A DNA stretch of 64,000 nucleotides, from the NCBI RefSeq assembly GCF_001522545.3, contig NC_031770.1, positions 27,770,763 through 27,834,762 of the forward strand, written 5' to 3'. Below the pieces are notes generated by a model. The model did not search any database. It was not told where the DNA came from and saw only the letters and a program-made list of their open reading frames with translations. Every line of letters starts with the position of its first letter. Position 1 is the stretch's first letter. Both the position numbers and the translations under genes were made by a program. The stretch is from Parus major (Eukaryota > Chordata > Aves > Passeriformes > Paridae). Below, piece by piece: positions 22,683 through 35,011 of the stretch.

Positions 22683-24995
22683 TCAGACACCCCATCCTTG
22701 GGAAGCAGCAGGACACAATCCTGTTCACTTCAGTGCTCTGAAAATTAACTTGTGACAAGTGAGAGAGTGCAGGAAGGAGAAGGGCTGTCAGAGGAGTTGG
22801 GGCCAGGCTGACCTGAAGCAGTTGGCCTGAGAGCACCACAGCCACTCCAGCACTCCTACCAGTTTCATTGGAACTGGTCTGGTGGAACGCACTACCTTTT
22901 TCATACCAATGAACCCCAGTCACTGTTCAAGGGTGTGGAAATGGCTTAGACCTCCATGCACTCCAGCACTGTGCAGCCAAATGTGCCAGGAGCAATTTGA
23001 TTGCCCAAGTATAGTCCTCTAAATACCTTTGGTACCTAGGACATCCACACAAGACACCTGCCAGCCCTATATGAATGTCTTCAGTGTAATCAAGTTTTTT
23101 CAGGGAAAATGAGCTGCGCTGTCTGTGGATCTTTGGGGTAGCTTTCCCATACTGCACAGTGCACACAGCCTAGGTAGCTTTGCTTTTGTTCCTAGCATCC
23201 ACCTTCTTTGCTGCAATCTCTTGTTATTCTTCTAAAACAAAAACAGATAAGCTCTGAGGCTTGATTTCAGAGGGCCAAAAATAAATAGCTTGTAAAGTGT
23301 ATGTTATTCCAGCCTCTGGCAACTGATCTGCATTGCAAATCACAGCATGTTGTTACTGCTGCCAACCCTTAGAGAGAATTCTTTAATCCAAATTAAGGGG
23401 TCTGAATGCTGTGGCTGATAGAGGCTTGTACCAAACCTCCCTGACAATTTAGAGCAAGGGTTGTTGCAAATACCGCCTCGAGCTCCTCCAGATTCAGAAG
23501 GAGTTTGAACCTTGGTGTATGTAGTTGCAGAAACAGCACCAGTATACACGGAATTCATACAAAAAATTGTTCACTTCCATGGAGGAATGAAACGACCTCA
23601 GAGCAATAAGGGCCCCAAAGCTATAAACAAGGACTGACTCTGATTTTTTGGATCTGCAGCAGAACCCATGACCATGGATGCTAAATCCTGAGCCTCCAAG
23701 ATCTGTCCCATTCATGGTAAATTAAGATATCACGAAAAGAGATGGAAATTCCTGAATCCTTTGTTGATTCTGAAGCCATAGAGGAAAGTTTTTAACATAA
23801 ATCAGCAGAACACAAGTGGCTGCTCATGGATCCTGCAAAAATTCAAAATCCTGAAATGTCTGAGACTTTGCTTCACTGTGTTTGCTCACTGCCTCTATAC
23901 CCAGCTGTTAGGTTCTAACAGCTCTATACTGTCACCAAAAAGATAGTCACAAAAAAATTGCATTAGAAAGATTCGTTACAATTTCTAAAATTTATGTATG
24001 TTTAAGATCTCTAAATAGGCTGGATGTCAGACTGATTTAGGGGCTAACATGCTAACAGACACATACTCAGTGTGAACAATCAGAAGATCAGGACCAGGAA
24101 GCCAGGCCATGTGCCAGTGTAGTATTTTTCAGATGGTGCTCTGCTTCTGTATCCCCAGAAATTTCATTTATAAACCAAACAAATAAATGAGGACTCATTG
24201 GAAGGTGATAAACACAGCAGACTATACCAAAGTCCTAGTTCCCAGGCAAAACAGGCAACTTAACCTACAAATTCAAATGTTCTACTGGCAACTTTCAGGC
24301 CAGCTTTGGTCCTCCCCTAAGAACGTGCATGAATTTCCAAATTATTTCAAGTTTGTATGCTCTTGGAATTGTACCCTGGGCTTCCCATCTGGCATCATTT
24401 CCAACCCTCCTTCTGCTTGTTTTCTTTTCCCCTCCTGTGGAACTTTATTTCAAATAATCAATTACTGTCATCTTACATTATCTTTGACTTGTTACTTCCA
24501 GATTGTTCTATTTCCTTTTTCCCCAGCTACATACAGAGTGTTGTGGTCATTACTGAAATGGAGCCAGCAACAGCAGGGTTAGCATACCACATTTGCACAA
24601 TCAAGGTCTTTAAAGACAGAAAAGCCTTAATAGTTTTTATCCACTTCTTCATTTTGTCTCCTGAAAAGATATTCCTCTTTTCTGTATGTTCCCTGTTAAA
24701 ATATTACCCAGTTTTCCTCTAGCTGACCTTATATTCTACAAGCATCTGATTTCAGTATCTTCTTTGCTTCAGTCCTGCACTAACAGATTCCTTCATAAGG
24801 TGCTCCCTGCTCCTTGGACTGACTACTCTTTTCCTTACTCTTTCCACAGTCTGGTTGGTCTCTCTTCCCAAATGGTGGGTAACTATCATTACCCTCACCA
24901 TAAGATGGGTTGGGGAAGGAAGAGACCCTCTTCTGCAGAGACAGGAGCAGATATCACAGCTCCTGTCTGGCAGCAGTGACACAGATACAGCCCTG
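22683..24995. other. Single-copy noncoding DNA, nothing recognised
   Basis: No repeat family or exon was recognised. Open frames of 70-130 codons (for example 24187-24582, plus) lack domains and overlap other open frames. Confidence 0.55.
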
Positions 24996-24999
24996 CCAC

Positions 25000-25460
25000 T
25001 GATGCCTTGAGAAGGCTGACCTAGAGCAGAGGCTAGAAAGAATTAAGAATAAAGTAGGTATTTATTGAAAGGCCTTAAAGGATACGCCTTGGGCAGTACA
25101 AGAGCATGGTCAGTGCTACACCCATAATGGACCTAAAAATGGTCACAAAATGGATGACTGGTCACGAGGTCTCACATTTTTATAAGTTTTGGTCCATCTG
25201 CATATCACGGTTAATTGTCCAATTACAGCTTCAGGCTATGAAGTTCCATCCTTCTTGTTCATCCTCTCTTCAGTCCACCATTGTTTATGCTTTTGGGCCT
25301 GAAACTTTTAACGATTATCCTTGGTATCAAGCTAGAAAAGGAATAGTTTTGTCTACCTGCTCTGTGAAGAGAGCTCATTAATACTTAATAAGAAACTCAA
25401 AACTACACACCTAGGCAGCACAGAATACAAAAAATATGAAAGCTAAAACTTAAGGCATCA
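25000..25460 (-). mobile_element. Solo LTR, class-I-like, 461 bp, 4-bp TSD
   Basis: The ends are TGATGCCTT and AAGGCATCA, a perfect 9-bp terminal inverted match, with a 4-bp TSD, CCAC, at 24996-24999 and 25461-25464. The interior (GTATTTATTGAAAGGCC..., CCTTGGGCAGTACAAGAGC) matches a common avian LTR that I recognise by eye but cannot name securely. A minus-strand AATAAA near 25060 suggests minus orientation. A 4-bp TSD points to a gamma-like/ERV1 integrase, unlike the 5- and 6-bp duplications of the other LTRs here. Confidence 0.85.
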
Positions 25461-25464
25461 CCAC

Positions 25465-28400
25465 GTCCCAGCACTAGCTCCCTCATTACAGCTGTAAAGT
25501 GCCATGCACAACCCACAACCCTCTGATAGAAGGCTCCTGCCTCACTTTCCCCAGCAGTGAGTCCTCTGTCTTGCCCTCTGTCCCATGGCAGTGATCATTC
25601 TCCCATGCCAGAATGTCACACACCACTTGTGTGCAAAGGGAAGCATTTTGCATGACTCCTGGCAGATACATTGCCAGTACTGGACTCCCATCTCACAAGT
25701 TAGAAGAGAAGGTGAATGAGAATTTTGCCTAATATCTAGTTATATCACTGCTCAAGCATGGATGTAGGATATTTCCTTGACCCTATTTGTCCCCACCTCA
25801 TCTCCAGTCCTTTTGGAGAACTGCTGTGATCTAGAACTGAACTGCATGGAGAGACTTTTCCATCTTGCAGGCCTGCTGTAGTTTCTGCAAGAGCTGACTA
25901 AAAAGATTAAAGGGCTTGTTTTATCCCAGAGTTCATAGGACACCTCTTTTGGCAAATAATGAGTGAGAATATTAAGACGGAGATATGATACAACTGTGTT
26001 GCAAAGAAAATGCATGATCAGCATGAAAACAGCACCCTGTGTAGTGCCATACTGCAAAGCTCTCTGAGGAGGATAACAGGATCAGAGCCCTGCTGTGTGA
26101 AACCAATCCACTCACATGGTCTTCCCATCAGAGCACAAAAGCCACCACTAGCCATTCATGGAAGGTGAAGTACCATTCACAATTAAATTTGCCATGGGAC
26201 TTGCAACAGCTGGCACCTCATTGTCAATCCCCCCATGCACCCTGAGTTCTGTTCTCAAGCAAAACAGTGGTTAAACAAAACTCATGAAAGCAAACATTTT
26301 CCTTATTTTGGTCTTTGTGTGTGCTTGTGTTGATGAATCATTCATCAACTAGTCAATGGATTCAATATTCACAAGCAGGGACTGAAGATATGAAAACCAA
26401 GGGAAGGGAATACTACCAAGCTACACTCATCTTGCATGCTCATCCTACTTATAAATTGCTTTTTGCTCCAGGTTTTACTAGTCATTCAAATGTGGCTATC
26501 TCCCATACACACCTTTTCTGCAGGCTTTAATAAACAGTGAAATACAAGTGTTAATATATCAGCCATCATCGTTCTAAAGCTCATTAAATTTCAAACACCA
26601 GATTCATCTGGGATGTATGAGGCAGAGTCTTCAGGTACCAGGTTATTTGTGGGAGCAGAAAGACATTACTGTATTGGTTAGATCCTTCTCATATTTTGAA
26701 GATTTTTTTTCCCAATGGCACAGGCAAGAGACTAAAATTTTATGTGTTTATATATCATGTATCCTAATCAAAAATGAGATTCTTGGACAGAAGAAGAAAA
26801 GCATCAGGGAATACTACTGACTTGCTCCAAACATGCACCATTCAAGTCATGCTTATAAATCTTTTCCAGTTAGTATAGATAAATAATTTCCAAAATGCAA
26901 TTTGTTCACAAATGGCTCACTTTGGTTCCCAGTCATTTGTGATGTGTGAATATGGCATAATTTTTTTTCTTGGACTCAATGACTGAAATTTGTATGTGAG
27001 ATATGCCTCCAAAAAGGTGGCCAGTGAATGACAAATAGCAAATAACTCATTTCCAGAATGTATTCTTCAACCGTTTAGAAGTTGCAAACATTTTCATAAA
27101 TTCCCAGCAGTCACTGGGATATTGGTGAATAATAAATTGCAACACCTCTGTGAATAGCCATGAATCTCATTCAAGAGGAGAGTCATCCAGATTTCCTCCT
27201 TATTCAACCAGCTGTAGCACACAATAACTCAGGAGCAACCCACTAAATTCCAGAGGCAGGTTGATCATCTCTAGCAACAATTTGTAAAACAGTCTGGGTT
27301 AAATTATCAGATCCTGGTTCAATTTGCAATGGTTAAGCCCAGTTCTCTGGCTTTGGAAAATTTACCAGCAAAGCCAAAATCAAACATTGCTAGAAAAACA
27401 CATGCACATTTCACACACCCAAGAGATACAGAGATAGCAAAACTCATTTGAGTTGAACCTACACAAACTGTGTGTAGAAACCATTTGGAGTTGGGTTTGC
27501 AGGTCTTTTTTTCATACATCTCCACCTAAAAAAATGATGGAAGACCATCACTTTTTTGAAGACATTCTTTATCCTATAGAAATACAGAAAAATATTTTGA
27601 ATTTTAGCCCTTCTACACAGGTGGAAAAAGTGTCTATTACACTCTTCTCCTGAGTAATACTATCAGGGAAAACAGACTAACAGACCCTTAGGAAATCATA
27701 TTCCATACATCTAACCCACAAGAGGCAGAAGTAGCAGGATGTTCCAAGTGTTTGGATAACACTTCCAGATATTCACCAGAGGCTGAGAGAACAGCAGTGT
27801 TTATTTAATAACAAAAGCAGTCAACCAACAGAGCTAGGCAGAGTAATTAGCACTGAAACAGCTGTAGTTACAAGGGGGAAGGTGGATTCATGGGAGAATG
27901 CAATGTGGTGGCTGTAGTATTCTCTGTGCGACCCCAGGAAGTGACAAGATAAGAATTAGAGCTTATGAATCAAGGAAGAAAACAAAAAACAGTGGCTGGG
28001 TCTTTATTACCTAGTACATCAAAAGTCGCTTTCCTAAAGGAGAGCAGGTGGACTAACATCACCATGAAATCTTTTAGGCTCCAAAGTTAGGAATGGGATG
28101 GGGGAAATGGCCTGTTCTCCCAGGTATTCAAGCTCAGCTCTGCTATAAAAAAAGATATAGGAAAGGGGATAGGATGCTGAGAGCCATTTACCTTAGGAAG
28201 ATAAAACAGGGCATGAGGTGCCTCTGCAGGTAAAGGTGGAAGCAGAGAAGCCCACAGGGTGACTCACACTAACTGAATTTGTCTTCAGAGAATTCCCATG
28301 CCTTTCCCAGTACACTGCATAATTCTCCATTTGCTGAAGCCTCCCCATCCAAGCTGGCCTTGTAGGAGCCCAGAGACAATCTTGGAAGTAATCCAGGCTT

Positions 28401-28777
28401 TTCTCTTCTGTCATCACCACAGTACTCTCTCCAGACCCATCTGTCTGTGTAAGTGGAGAAGTAGGAGATACCCAGCCACATAGGCACCTTTTCCAAGCCA
28501 AAATTTTCAAAGGGGCTTGTGAGTTTTGTTTCATCTTATGAACAACGTTATTGCAGTTATCTGACATCTCTCCAATACCAAGGAAGTGTATTCCTTGATC
28601 TGTGTGATCTGCAAGTTCAAGGTGTGCTTGCCCCCTTGTAGGTTTAGCCACACTATCCGGAACTGACAGAGCAGCTGCAGATTTAGGGCCAGAAAACTGT
28701 CTGCTCTCAGTTGACAGGAGATTTTCAAGCTGATGGAACTCTGCAGTTTACACCAGTTGGGGATGCAACTTTATCAG
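25465..28777. other. Mostly single-copy noncoding DNA
   Basis: No element with clear ends was found. The segment 27790-28160 has a minus AATAAA and a minus TATA-like stretch and could be an old LTR, but I could find neither TG...CA ends nor a TSD. A 152-codon minus-strand frame (28193-28651) starts with ATG but has no recognisable domain. Both are left uncalled. Confidence 0.5.
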
Positions 28778-28778
28778 C

Positions 28779-29714
28779 TTTGGGGTTGTGTTGCAAGGTT
28801 TTGGTGGCGGGGGGGATGACTATACATGACTTCTGTGAGGAGCTGCTATGTCTGACATGTCTGACATAATCAATACCATCTGGCAAGACAGATCCACTGC
28901 TGGCCAGGGCTGAGCCCATCAGTGACATCAGTAGCTCCTCCTGGATAATATTTTTAAGNNNNNNNNNNNNNNNNNNNNNNNNNNNNNNNNNNNNNNNNNN
29001 NNNNNNNNNNNNNNNNNNNNNNNNNNNNNNNNNNNNNNNNNNNNNNNNCACTGTGCAACAGCAGCTGGAGAGAAGAGTGAGAATATGTGGGAGAAACAAT
29101 AGCATAGACACCAAGTCTGTGAAGAAGCAGGAAGAGATTCTCAAGTCACCAGAGCAGAGATTCCCCTGCAGCCCATGGTACCGGTGCATCCACATGCAGA
29201 CTTTGGAGGACCCCACACCATGGCAGATGGATGCCCAAAGGAGGCAGTGACCCTGTGGGAAATCCATGCTGGAGCAGGATCTTGTGTCAGTACCACACAG
29301 GGAAAGAATTGCATCATGTATAAGGGACTCCCACGAAAGCAGAGGAAGAGTGTGAGGAGTCCTCCCCCTGAGGAGGATGGAGCAGCAAGACAACATGTGA
29401 TGAACTGACCACAACTTTCATTCCTTATCCCTTTGTGCAGTTGAGAAGGTAGCAAAAATCAGGAGTAAAGTTAAGGCCAGGAAAAAGGAAGGGGTGGGGA
29501 AAGGTGTTTGAAGATTTAGTTTTATTTCTTATTACCCCATTCTGATCTGATTGGTAATAAATTAAATTAATTTCTCCAAATCTGTTTGCACATGACAGTA
29601 ATCTGTGAGTGATCTCTTCCTGCCTTTGCCGTGACCCAGAATATTTTTGTTCTATTTTTTCTCCCTGTCCAGCTGATGAGGGGAGTGATAGAGCCACTTT
29701 GTCACCCCACCACA
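28779..29714 (+). mobile_element. ERVL-type LTR, plus strand, family also at 35012-36069
   Basis: The interior is a familiar avian ERVL LTR. It has a G-rich start (GTTGCAAGGTTTTGGTGGCG near 28788), repeated 'ccatgctggagcaggat'-type units, GAGGAGTCCTCCCCCTGAGG near 29355, and AATAAATTAAATTAATTT near 29556 holding the AATAAA signal. It ends CCCCACCACA at 29714. The reverse-complement family member at 35012-36069 shows the same landmarks in opposite order. The left boundary is degenerate and a 5-bp TSD could not be shown (TCAGC versus TCATT), so this is an old copy. A 90-bp run of N lies inside. Confidence 0.8.
28959..29048. other. Assembly gap (90 N) inside ERVL LTR
   Basis: The gap falls in the middle of the 28779-29714 LTR. 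Both flanks belong to the same element, so no host sequence is expected in it. Confidence 0.95.
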
Positions 29715-30525
29715 TCATTTTCTCAGGTTTCCTCCAGCAAATGCATCTATTATGCTGTGTTGGGGAAGCAACCCACACAGAATACTGCTGCATGGAATGA
29801 TGTTCTTTAGATATTGGTACAGCTGCAGCTCCCTCATCTTTGTAAGATCAAGCTGCTAAAAGATGTCTGACCCTGTATCAAGATCAGCTATATGTTTCCA
29901 TGGCGGAACCCTCATTCTCCCTGCTCTTATCCAGCAACTGTTTTCACCTCCAAGAAAGAGCCATTGTTGCAACTTAGTAAGGACTATCTAAGATGGTCAT
30001 TAGCATGGCTGTGTGCTCTCCCTGTCCTCCTCCCACCTGTCAGAGCTGACCTGCAGACAGCAGGTTTCTTGTTAAGCACCTAAATGTGTTCAAACCCAGG
30101 GTATCAAGTCCATTCAGCACGTAATATGAGGATGGCCTTAAGTTACAGGATAGACCTACCCACTAGGACCAAGGTGCTTGCAGAGAACAGGGTCAGAAAG
30201 TGGCAGTTATTTAGCATCATTTTTGGCATTTATTTAAGAGAAGACAAATTCTTTTTCCAAGAAAACCAGGGGAAACCAAGAAAGAAACCATGCTGCTGCA
30301 TAAACAACAGCATGTAGTACAACAGCTTCCTTTTCAGGTCTTTCCTTTAAGTTGTCAAGAGAAGGATGCTACCATAAAATGGTATTTGGGCCTTCAAAAA
30401 GCAACCTGCATTTCCAGTGGGGTGTGGATCTATTTCATATTGCATTAAAGCAGCAAGAAAATGATTGTTACAACTGAAGGCATCTTGCTTTTGGATTAAT
30501 TTAGAAGTTATTATTTACTCCAGCT
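29715..30525. other. Single-copy noncoding DNA, nothing recognised
   Basis: No recognised repeat or exon. It lies between two LTR-like segments. Confidence 0.55.
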
Positions 30526-30900
30526 TGTGGGGATAGAACTGGTTGTGGCTGATAATAAACCAGCCTTAGGGATTAAGACTATGGGAATCAAGCCATAGGC
30601 AGGACATTAGCAAGCCTGTTCATAAAAGGTTGTGCTTCCAGGATGTTCTTACTTCTCTCCCCTGATTAGTTGTAATTTGCCACATTGTTTTTAATATTCC
30701 TGATCTCGGTTTGTGATTGGAACCCTGCCTTCAGACGTACCTTCAGATCTTCCCTATATATACTGTTGTACCCACACATTTTTCGCCTTTTGTGGTTGAC
30801 CCTGTACTGTGTGTTCACCTTCTGCTGTTTGTTATTTTGCCATTAAAGCAGTTTTACTTTTCAGGTCACCCAATTATGCCTGTCCCTCTTATTTGCCACA
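30526..30900 (+). mobile_element. Probable solo LTR, plus strand, class uncertain
   Basis: The interval begins TGTGGGGATAG and ends TTTGCCACA (TGTGG/CCACA inverted ends). It has a TATA-like TATATATA at about 30755-30762 and ATTAAA at 30842-30847, a spacing that fits an LTR promoter plus poly(A) signal. The flanks are CCAGCT (left) and CCAGTC (right), so a 6-bp TSD would need two mismatches. I infer an LTR but the boundaries and class are not secure. Confidence 0.45.
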
Positions 30901-31494
30901 CCAGTCCCAGCTGGCCTGGGTCCGATGTTGCATAAGCCAAAACATGACACCAACTCTGTGGCACTGCCTGAAGCTTCCTGTTGTGGTTCAGACAGAGAAA
31001 CAGGGACTGTGGATAAAACAGGAACTTTATGCTGGAAGACAAAGTAGTGTAAAAGCAGAAGACCCTGAGAACTTATCATGGCTATACTCTATCCAAGGGG
31101 AAGAAAAAACAGAAAAACTTAAAAGGGCTGGGAACAGCACAGAGAAAGGAATTGATCTGGTTGAAACAAGCCCATGTAAATGTGACAGACCACCAGGCTG
31201 TGGGACATAACATAGGTAGTGATGGACATCACACCCATCCCAAATATCCCAAACTCTGAGCATCCTACCACACTCCCCAAAAAAAATTAATTCCTTCCTA
31301 AAAGACACTACCACCCAAACCAACTGGAAGCAAAGATGCACAGATACAGGGTTGTGAAGGGGCTGGAAATATAGCAGAGGTGTCCAGCTCTGGTGATCAC
31401 TTGATTGACAGAATATTTACCCAAAATTTCCACAGAGGCTCAAATCTGGCTTTGCACTGAGATCCTTCATTTAACATCTGCCATAAACAGATAA
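30901..31494. other. Noncoding DNA between LTRs, nothing recognised
   Basis: No element ends or protein similarity could be assigned. A 133-codon plus-strand frame running through 30809-31210 is not convincing. Confidence 0.5.
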
Positions 31495-31499
31495 CACAC

Positions 31500-32913
31500 T
31501 GTTGTGGTTTAAAACCAATAACTAAGAAAATTACTTATTTCTTGCTGTGAGATATGGATTAGAATAAGGGCAAAACAGGCATAAAACTTAAAAGGAATAA
31601 AGAAAGTTTATTGACAAACAAGAATAAGAACACCAGAATAAACTTCTAGAAAAACCTTTTCATCCCTTATCTATTTACTATTCTCTCGTTCACATGACAA
31701 CAGAGACAAAAACTTTGGAACTTTGGTGGTTAAAACAGTCCCAATTCTTGCTACAGTCTTTTCACCTGTCTTTGTAGGGAAACAGAAGTTTCTTCCTGTT
31801 AATTTATGGAGTTTCTCACACGAAAACTATTTTTTGTTATAGTTTTCCATTGCTCTGATATCAGCTGCCCAGAGCTGCTGTTATCAGAGCCCACCCCTCC
31901 CATTTTCACATCACTCTGAGATGTGTATGGGTCATGATTCAAGGGATAACATTTTTAAGGATGAGTATTCAAAGGTAAAAAAAGTCTTCTTCATCTGTTT
32001 CTGTGAGCTTCACTAGACAACAGTTTTCTCATTGCCTCTTAAGGCTTCAAATCTCTCAGCACTTCACTATACCATAATTACTCAAGTTTACACTTTGAAT
32101 ACTTTATTCCTCCCTGCATACTTATCATGAATTAAAGGAGTTTTTTCCAGGACTTCATTGTCCATCTTCATAGTTTAACAGAAAGACATTTCAGCTAAAT
32201 TAAAGCATCTTCTTAATTCTCTACCTTTCTTGAAGTTTCTTTTCTTTCTTGTCACTGCTAGTTTATAAAGTCTCTTTTCATGTTGATCATTCTCCTTTTC
32301 TCTCTCTGGGTTAAAAAAGTTAATCCGCAAGTCTCATCTGGGTAATGAAAGAGTTAAAATCTTGCCCAGGCTGTTGTAGGTAGTTCTGTGGCCTCGGCTG
32401 GTGCAGGAACTGGAGCCGTCTGTGATGGAGAGTTCCTCATGGCTGCTCTGGAGAGTGTGGTCACCGTCTCTGCTTGCTGCAGGCTCAGAGCCCCTCTCCT
32501 TCTTCACTCGGCAGTTTCTGGTGAATTCTATCACGGCAAAACCTGCAGCCAAGCCAGGAACCGGCCCGGCCCGGACAGGGCTCGGGGCAAGCCCCCCGCA
32601 GGCCCCATCTCCCAGCCTGGAGATGCAGCAGGCCCAGCCCGGCCCCCACCCGGCCGCATGGCCGGGCAGAGAGCGAGAGGCCGGACCTCTGCTACCTTTC
32701 ACCGCCAGAAAACAAAGAGAGCTCAGAGAGCTCTGGTTTTACACTTTAAGGTAGAGTTCACAAGTTGATCCTACTTTTCAATGGCTTAAACTGCTGTCAG
32801 TTCTTGGAAATGACTGATAATTGGTCAGGAGGAAGAACTCCCATCAGCCATCAGCACCTCTAACTTGCCTTCTTTCTTCAGCTTTGCTTTAAAGGTAAAG
32901 CTACTCCATGACA
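31500..32913 (-). mobile_element. Solo LTR, ~1.4 kb ERVL-like family, copy 2, 5-bp TSD
   Basis: This is a complete 1414-bp copy without a gap. It begins TGTTGTGGTTTAAAACC, ends CCATGACA, and is flanked by a perfect 5-bp TSD, CACAC (31495-31499 and 32914-32918). It is closely similar to copy 1 (21286-22677) along its length, including the CpG-rich patch (about 32385-32660) and the end block with 'ctgataattggtcagga'. Copy 3 at 40655-41932 shares the ends and several internal blocks but differs in the GC-rich patch. Minus orientation is inferred from the AATAAA/AAACT block near 31610. No gag, pol or env sequence flanks it. Confidence 0.94.
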
Positions 32914-32918
32914 CACAC

Positions 32919-34849
32919 TTTGACCTCTCTAGTGTGGATATGGTGTGGACAGAAACACTAAAAATATACTGACAACCACTCATAAACTGTGTGCAGAACA
33001 AGTGAACGGACAAAGTAACCAATATTTTTTAAGTGGTGGTTCATCTGTATGAGGGGAGAGGCCATCCTCCCATCAGGGAAGGAGATATTTTGAGCTGTTA
33101 CTGCTCATACTGCAGATAAAGGTGTTAGGTTTCCAAGATTTTTGTACTGCTGTCTTCTGTCCTGGAAATCTTTCTGAGGTTGTCTTAAGCATTACATTTC
33201 TTAAAGATGAAGGGAATACAGGGGAAAGGAATGGTGACTAAAAACATTTTACTAAGGTCCATTGAGCAAAGCAGCACTAGGAAAAAGTAGCAACAAACCT
33301 CCTCTGCCTTCTAAATTCTCACTTAATAATTCCTACCTATATATATATACAGAGCAAGGAAAACTACAGTCCAAGGAATATTAACATGAATTATGATCAT
33401 AGAATAGGTAATTTATTCTTCTTTAAAGGGAACATGTGACATAGTGATTCTAAAAAAAATTAAAAAAAAAAAAAAAAGCACTCAACAAAACCAACCAGCA
33501 AGCTGAATCTTCTTTAGTATAATAACTAAATAGAATAACAGAGTTCAAGTGCTTCAAGTGTTGAAGCACTACAAACTTCAGCAAGGAGGATATTATCTGG
33601 GGCACTGTAATAAAAACAGGTAACTTAATTAAAACACAGCTTGGACTGCTACAGGTATCCATGCCTGCAGCTCATCACCCAGAACTGTCACATAGGTCTG
33701 AACTTACCAGCTCCAAAAAGTTGTCCAGCAATTCTTCCTCACTTCTCCCTTCAGTTTTAATTTCCGTGCTCCTCAGTTTTACTTTGAGGGGCTTTCATTT
33801 CTCTTTCTATTGCTATGTGCTGTGTGCTTCTTTGGAGGTTGTGAAAGGGCAGCTGGATTTGCCATTGCCCTTGGCAGGAAGTCAGGAAGCACTGTACCGT
33901 TAGTGTATCTGAATTAATTTGCTTCCTGCAGTGAGATGTCTCCTTCTCCATGGCACATCCCCAGCACACCCTGGACCTTCTGTTTTCAGACAGTCCGCAG
34001 CAATGCACCACACAGGGGCAATGCCTCCACTGCTCATGGTCTCTGGGGTGATCAGAGGCACGTCTCCTCCTCTGAGCAAGTCATGGCACAGTGACAGAAC
34101 CAGGCTGGGCTCTTCTCCTTTTAGGTGCACATACTGCCCACATAAAGCCATCTACGTGAACCCTACAGCAAAGTAAATCTATCCTTTAGAGTTTACCAGC
34201 TAAAGGATGCTCCTTGTTCTTGGGTAGCCCATAGAACCTGGTAGCCCATAACATACGTGTCACTGATCACTCTCATCCTGGGGGAGATCACACTGGGATT
34301 TTCTGACTGAAGACTGACTTGTTAACTTTTAAATAAGAACCAGCTGCACAGACTATTTGAATTCTGTATACATGGACTTCTCTTCCCAGTGATTGAAATG
34401 CAGGTGTTTATTCCACCTTGTGTGGTGTCAGCAAAGACTTACAACTTGCACTCAGACAACATAAGGCAGTGGCTTTCATTTTTTTCATTCTTTGTTATTA
34501 ATGAGATAGCTTTCTCTCTGGGTATTGTGAGAGACAGGAGGTAGATACTTGCCAATCAAAATGTTAAAAGGAATTGTCAATGTCACCCTTCATCCTCAGA
34601 TCTGCATCAGTTTAAACACAGAAACAATGTAGAAATTACAGTCCCATTATTTGCAAGGTGAAAACACAAGGTCTGCTCCTGCATGCAGAAACATGAAAAA
34701 ACTCCAGCTGCTGATTTTGTCTAGAAACTTCAAAAAATACAAATTATTTAGAGACTTATCATGATAACTTATCTTTGTGAAATTACCATCTTGAGCATCC
34801 TCAGCCGACAGAAGGCCACATTTAAATCAGCATCCTACTTCTCATGAAA
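32919..34849. other. Single-copy noncoding DNA
   Basis: The interval holds a short (TA)6 tract near 33338-33350 and A-rich runs at 33450-33477. No element or exon was recognised. At 34206-34250 an 11-base word (GGTAGCCCATA) occurs twice about 20 bp apart. Confidence 0.55.
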
Positions 34850-35011
34850 GGGGAGGGGAGGGGAGGGGAGGGGAGGGGAGGGGAGGGGAGGGGAGGGGAG
34901 GGGAGGGGAGGGGAGGGGAGGGGAGGGGAGGGGAGGGGAGGGGAGGGGAGGGGAGGGGAGGGGAGGGGAGGGGAGGGGAGGGGAGGGGAGGGGAGGGGAG
35001 GGGAGGGGAGG
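34850..35011 (+). repeat. Microsatellite (GGGGA)~32, abutting an LTR end
   Basis: An essentially perfect GGGGA array of about 162 bp with no interruption. Its last unit runs directly into GGTTGACCCAGGCTGG, the terminal block of the ERVL-type LTR at 35012-36069, and has replaced that LTR's terminal TGTGG. Runs of four G every five bases on one strand are a classic G-quadruplex-forming pattern. The purity implies recent expansion and probable length polymorphism. Confidence 0.97.

Noticed and set aside
27790..28160. Possible old LTR
   Set aside because: A minus AATAAA and TATA-like stretch are present, but I found neither TG...CA ends nor a target-site duplication nor a second copy in the window.
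28193..28651. 152-codon minus-strand ATG frame
   Set aside because: No recognisable family; overlapping frames are open on both strands. It could be a decayed retrocopy, but nothing in the sequence shows it.
31000..31350. Possible internal ERV segment after the LTR-like unit at 30526-30900
   Set aside because: No primer binding site follows the unit and no retroviral protein motif appears in any frame.
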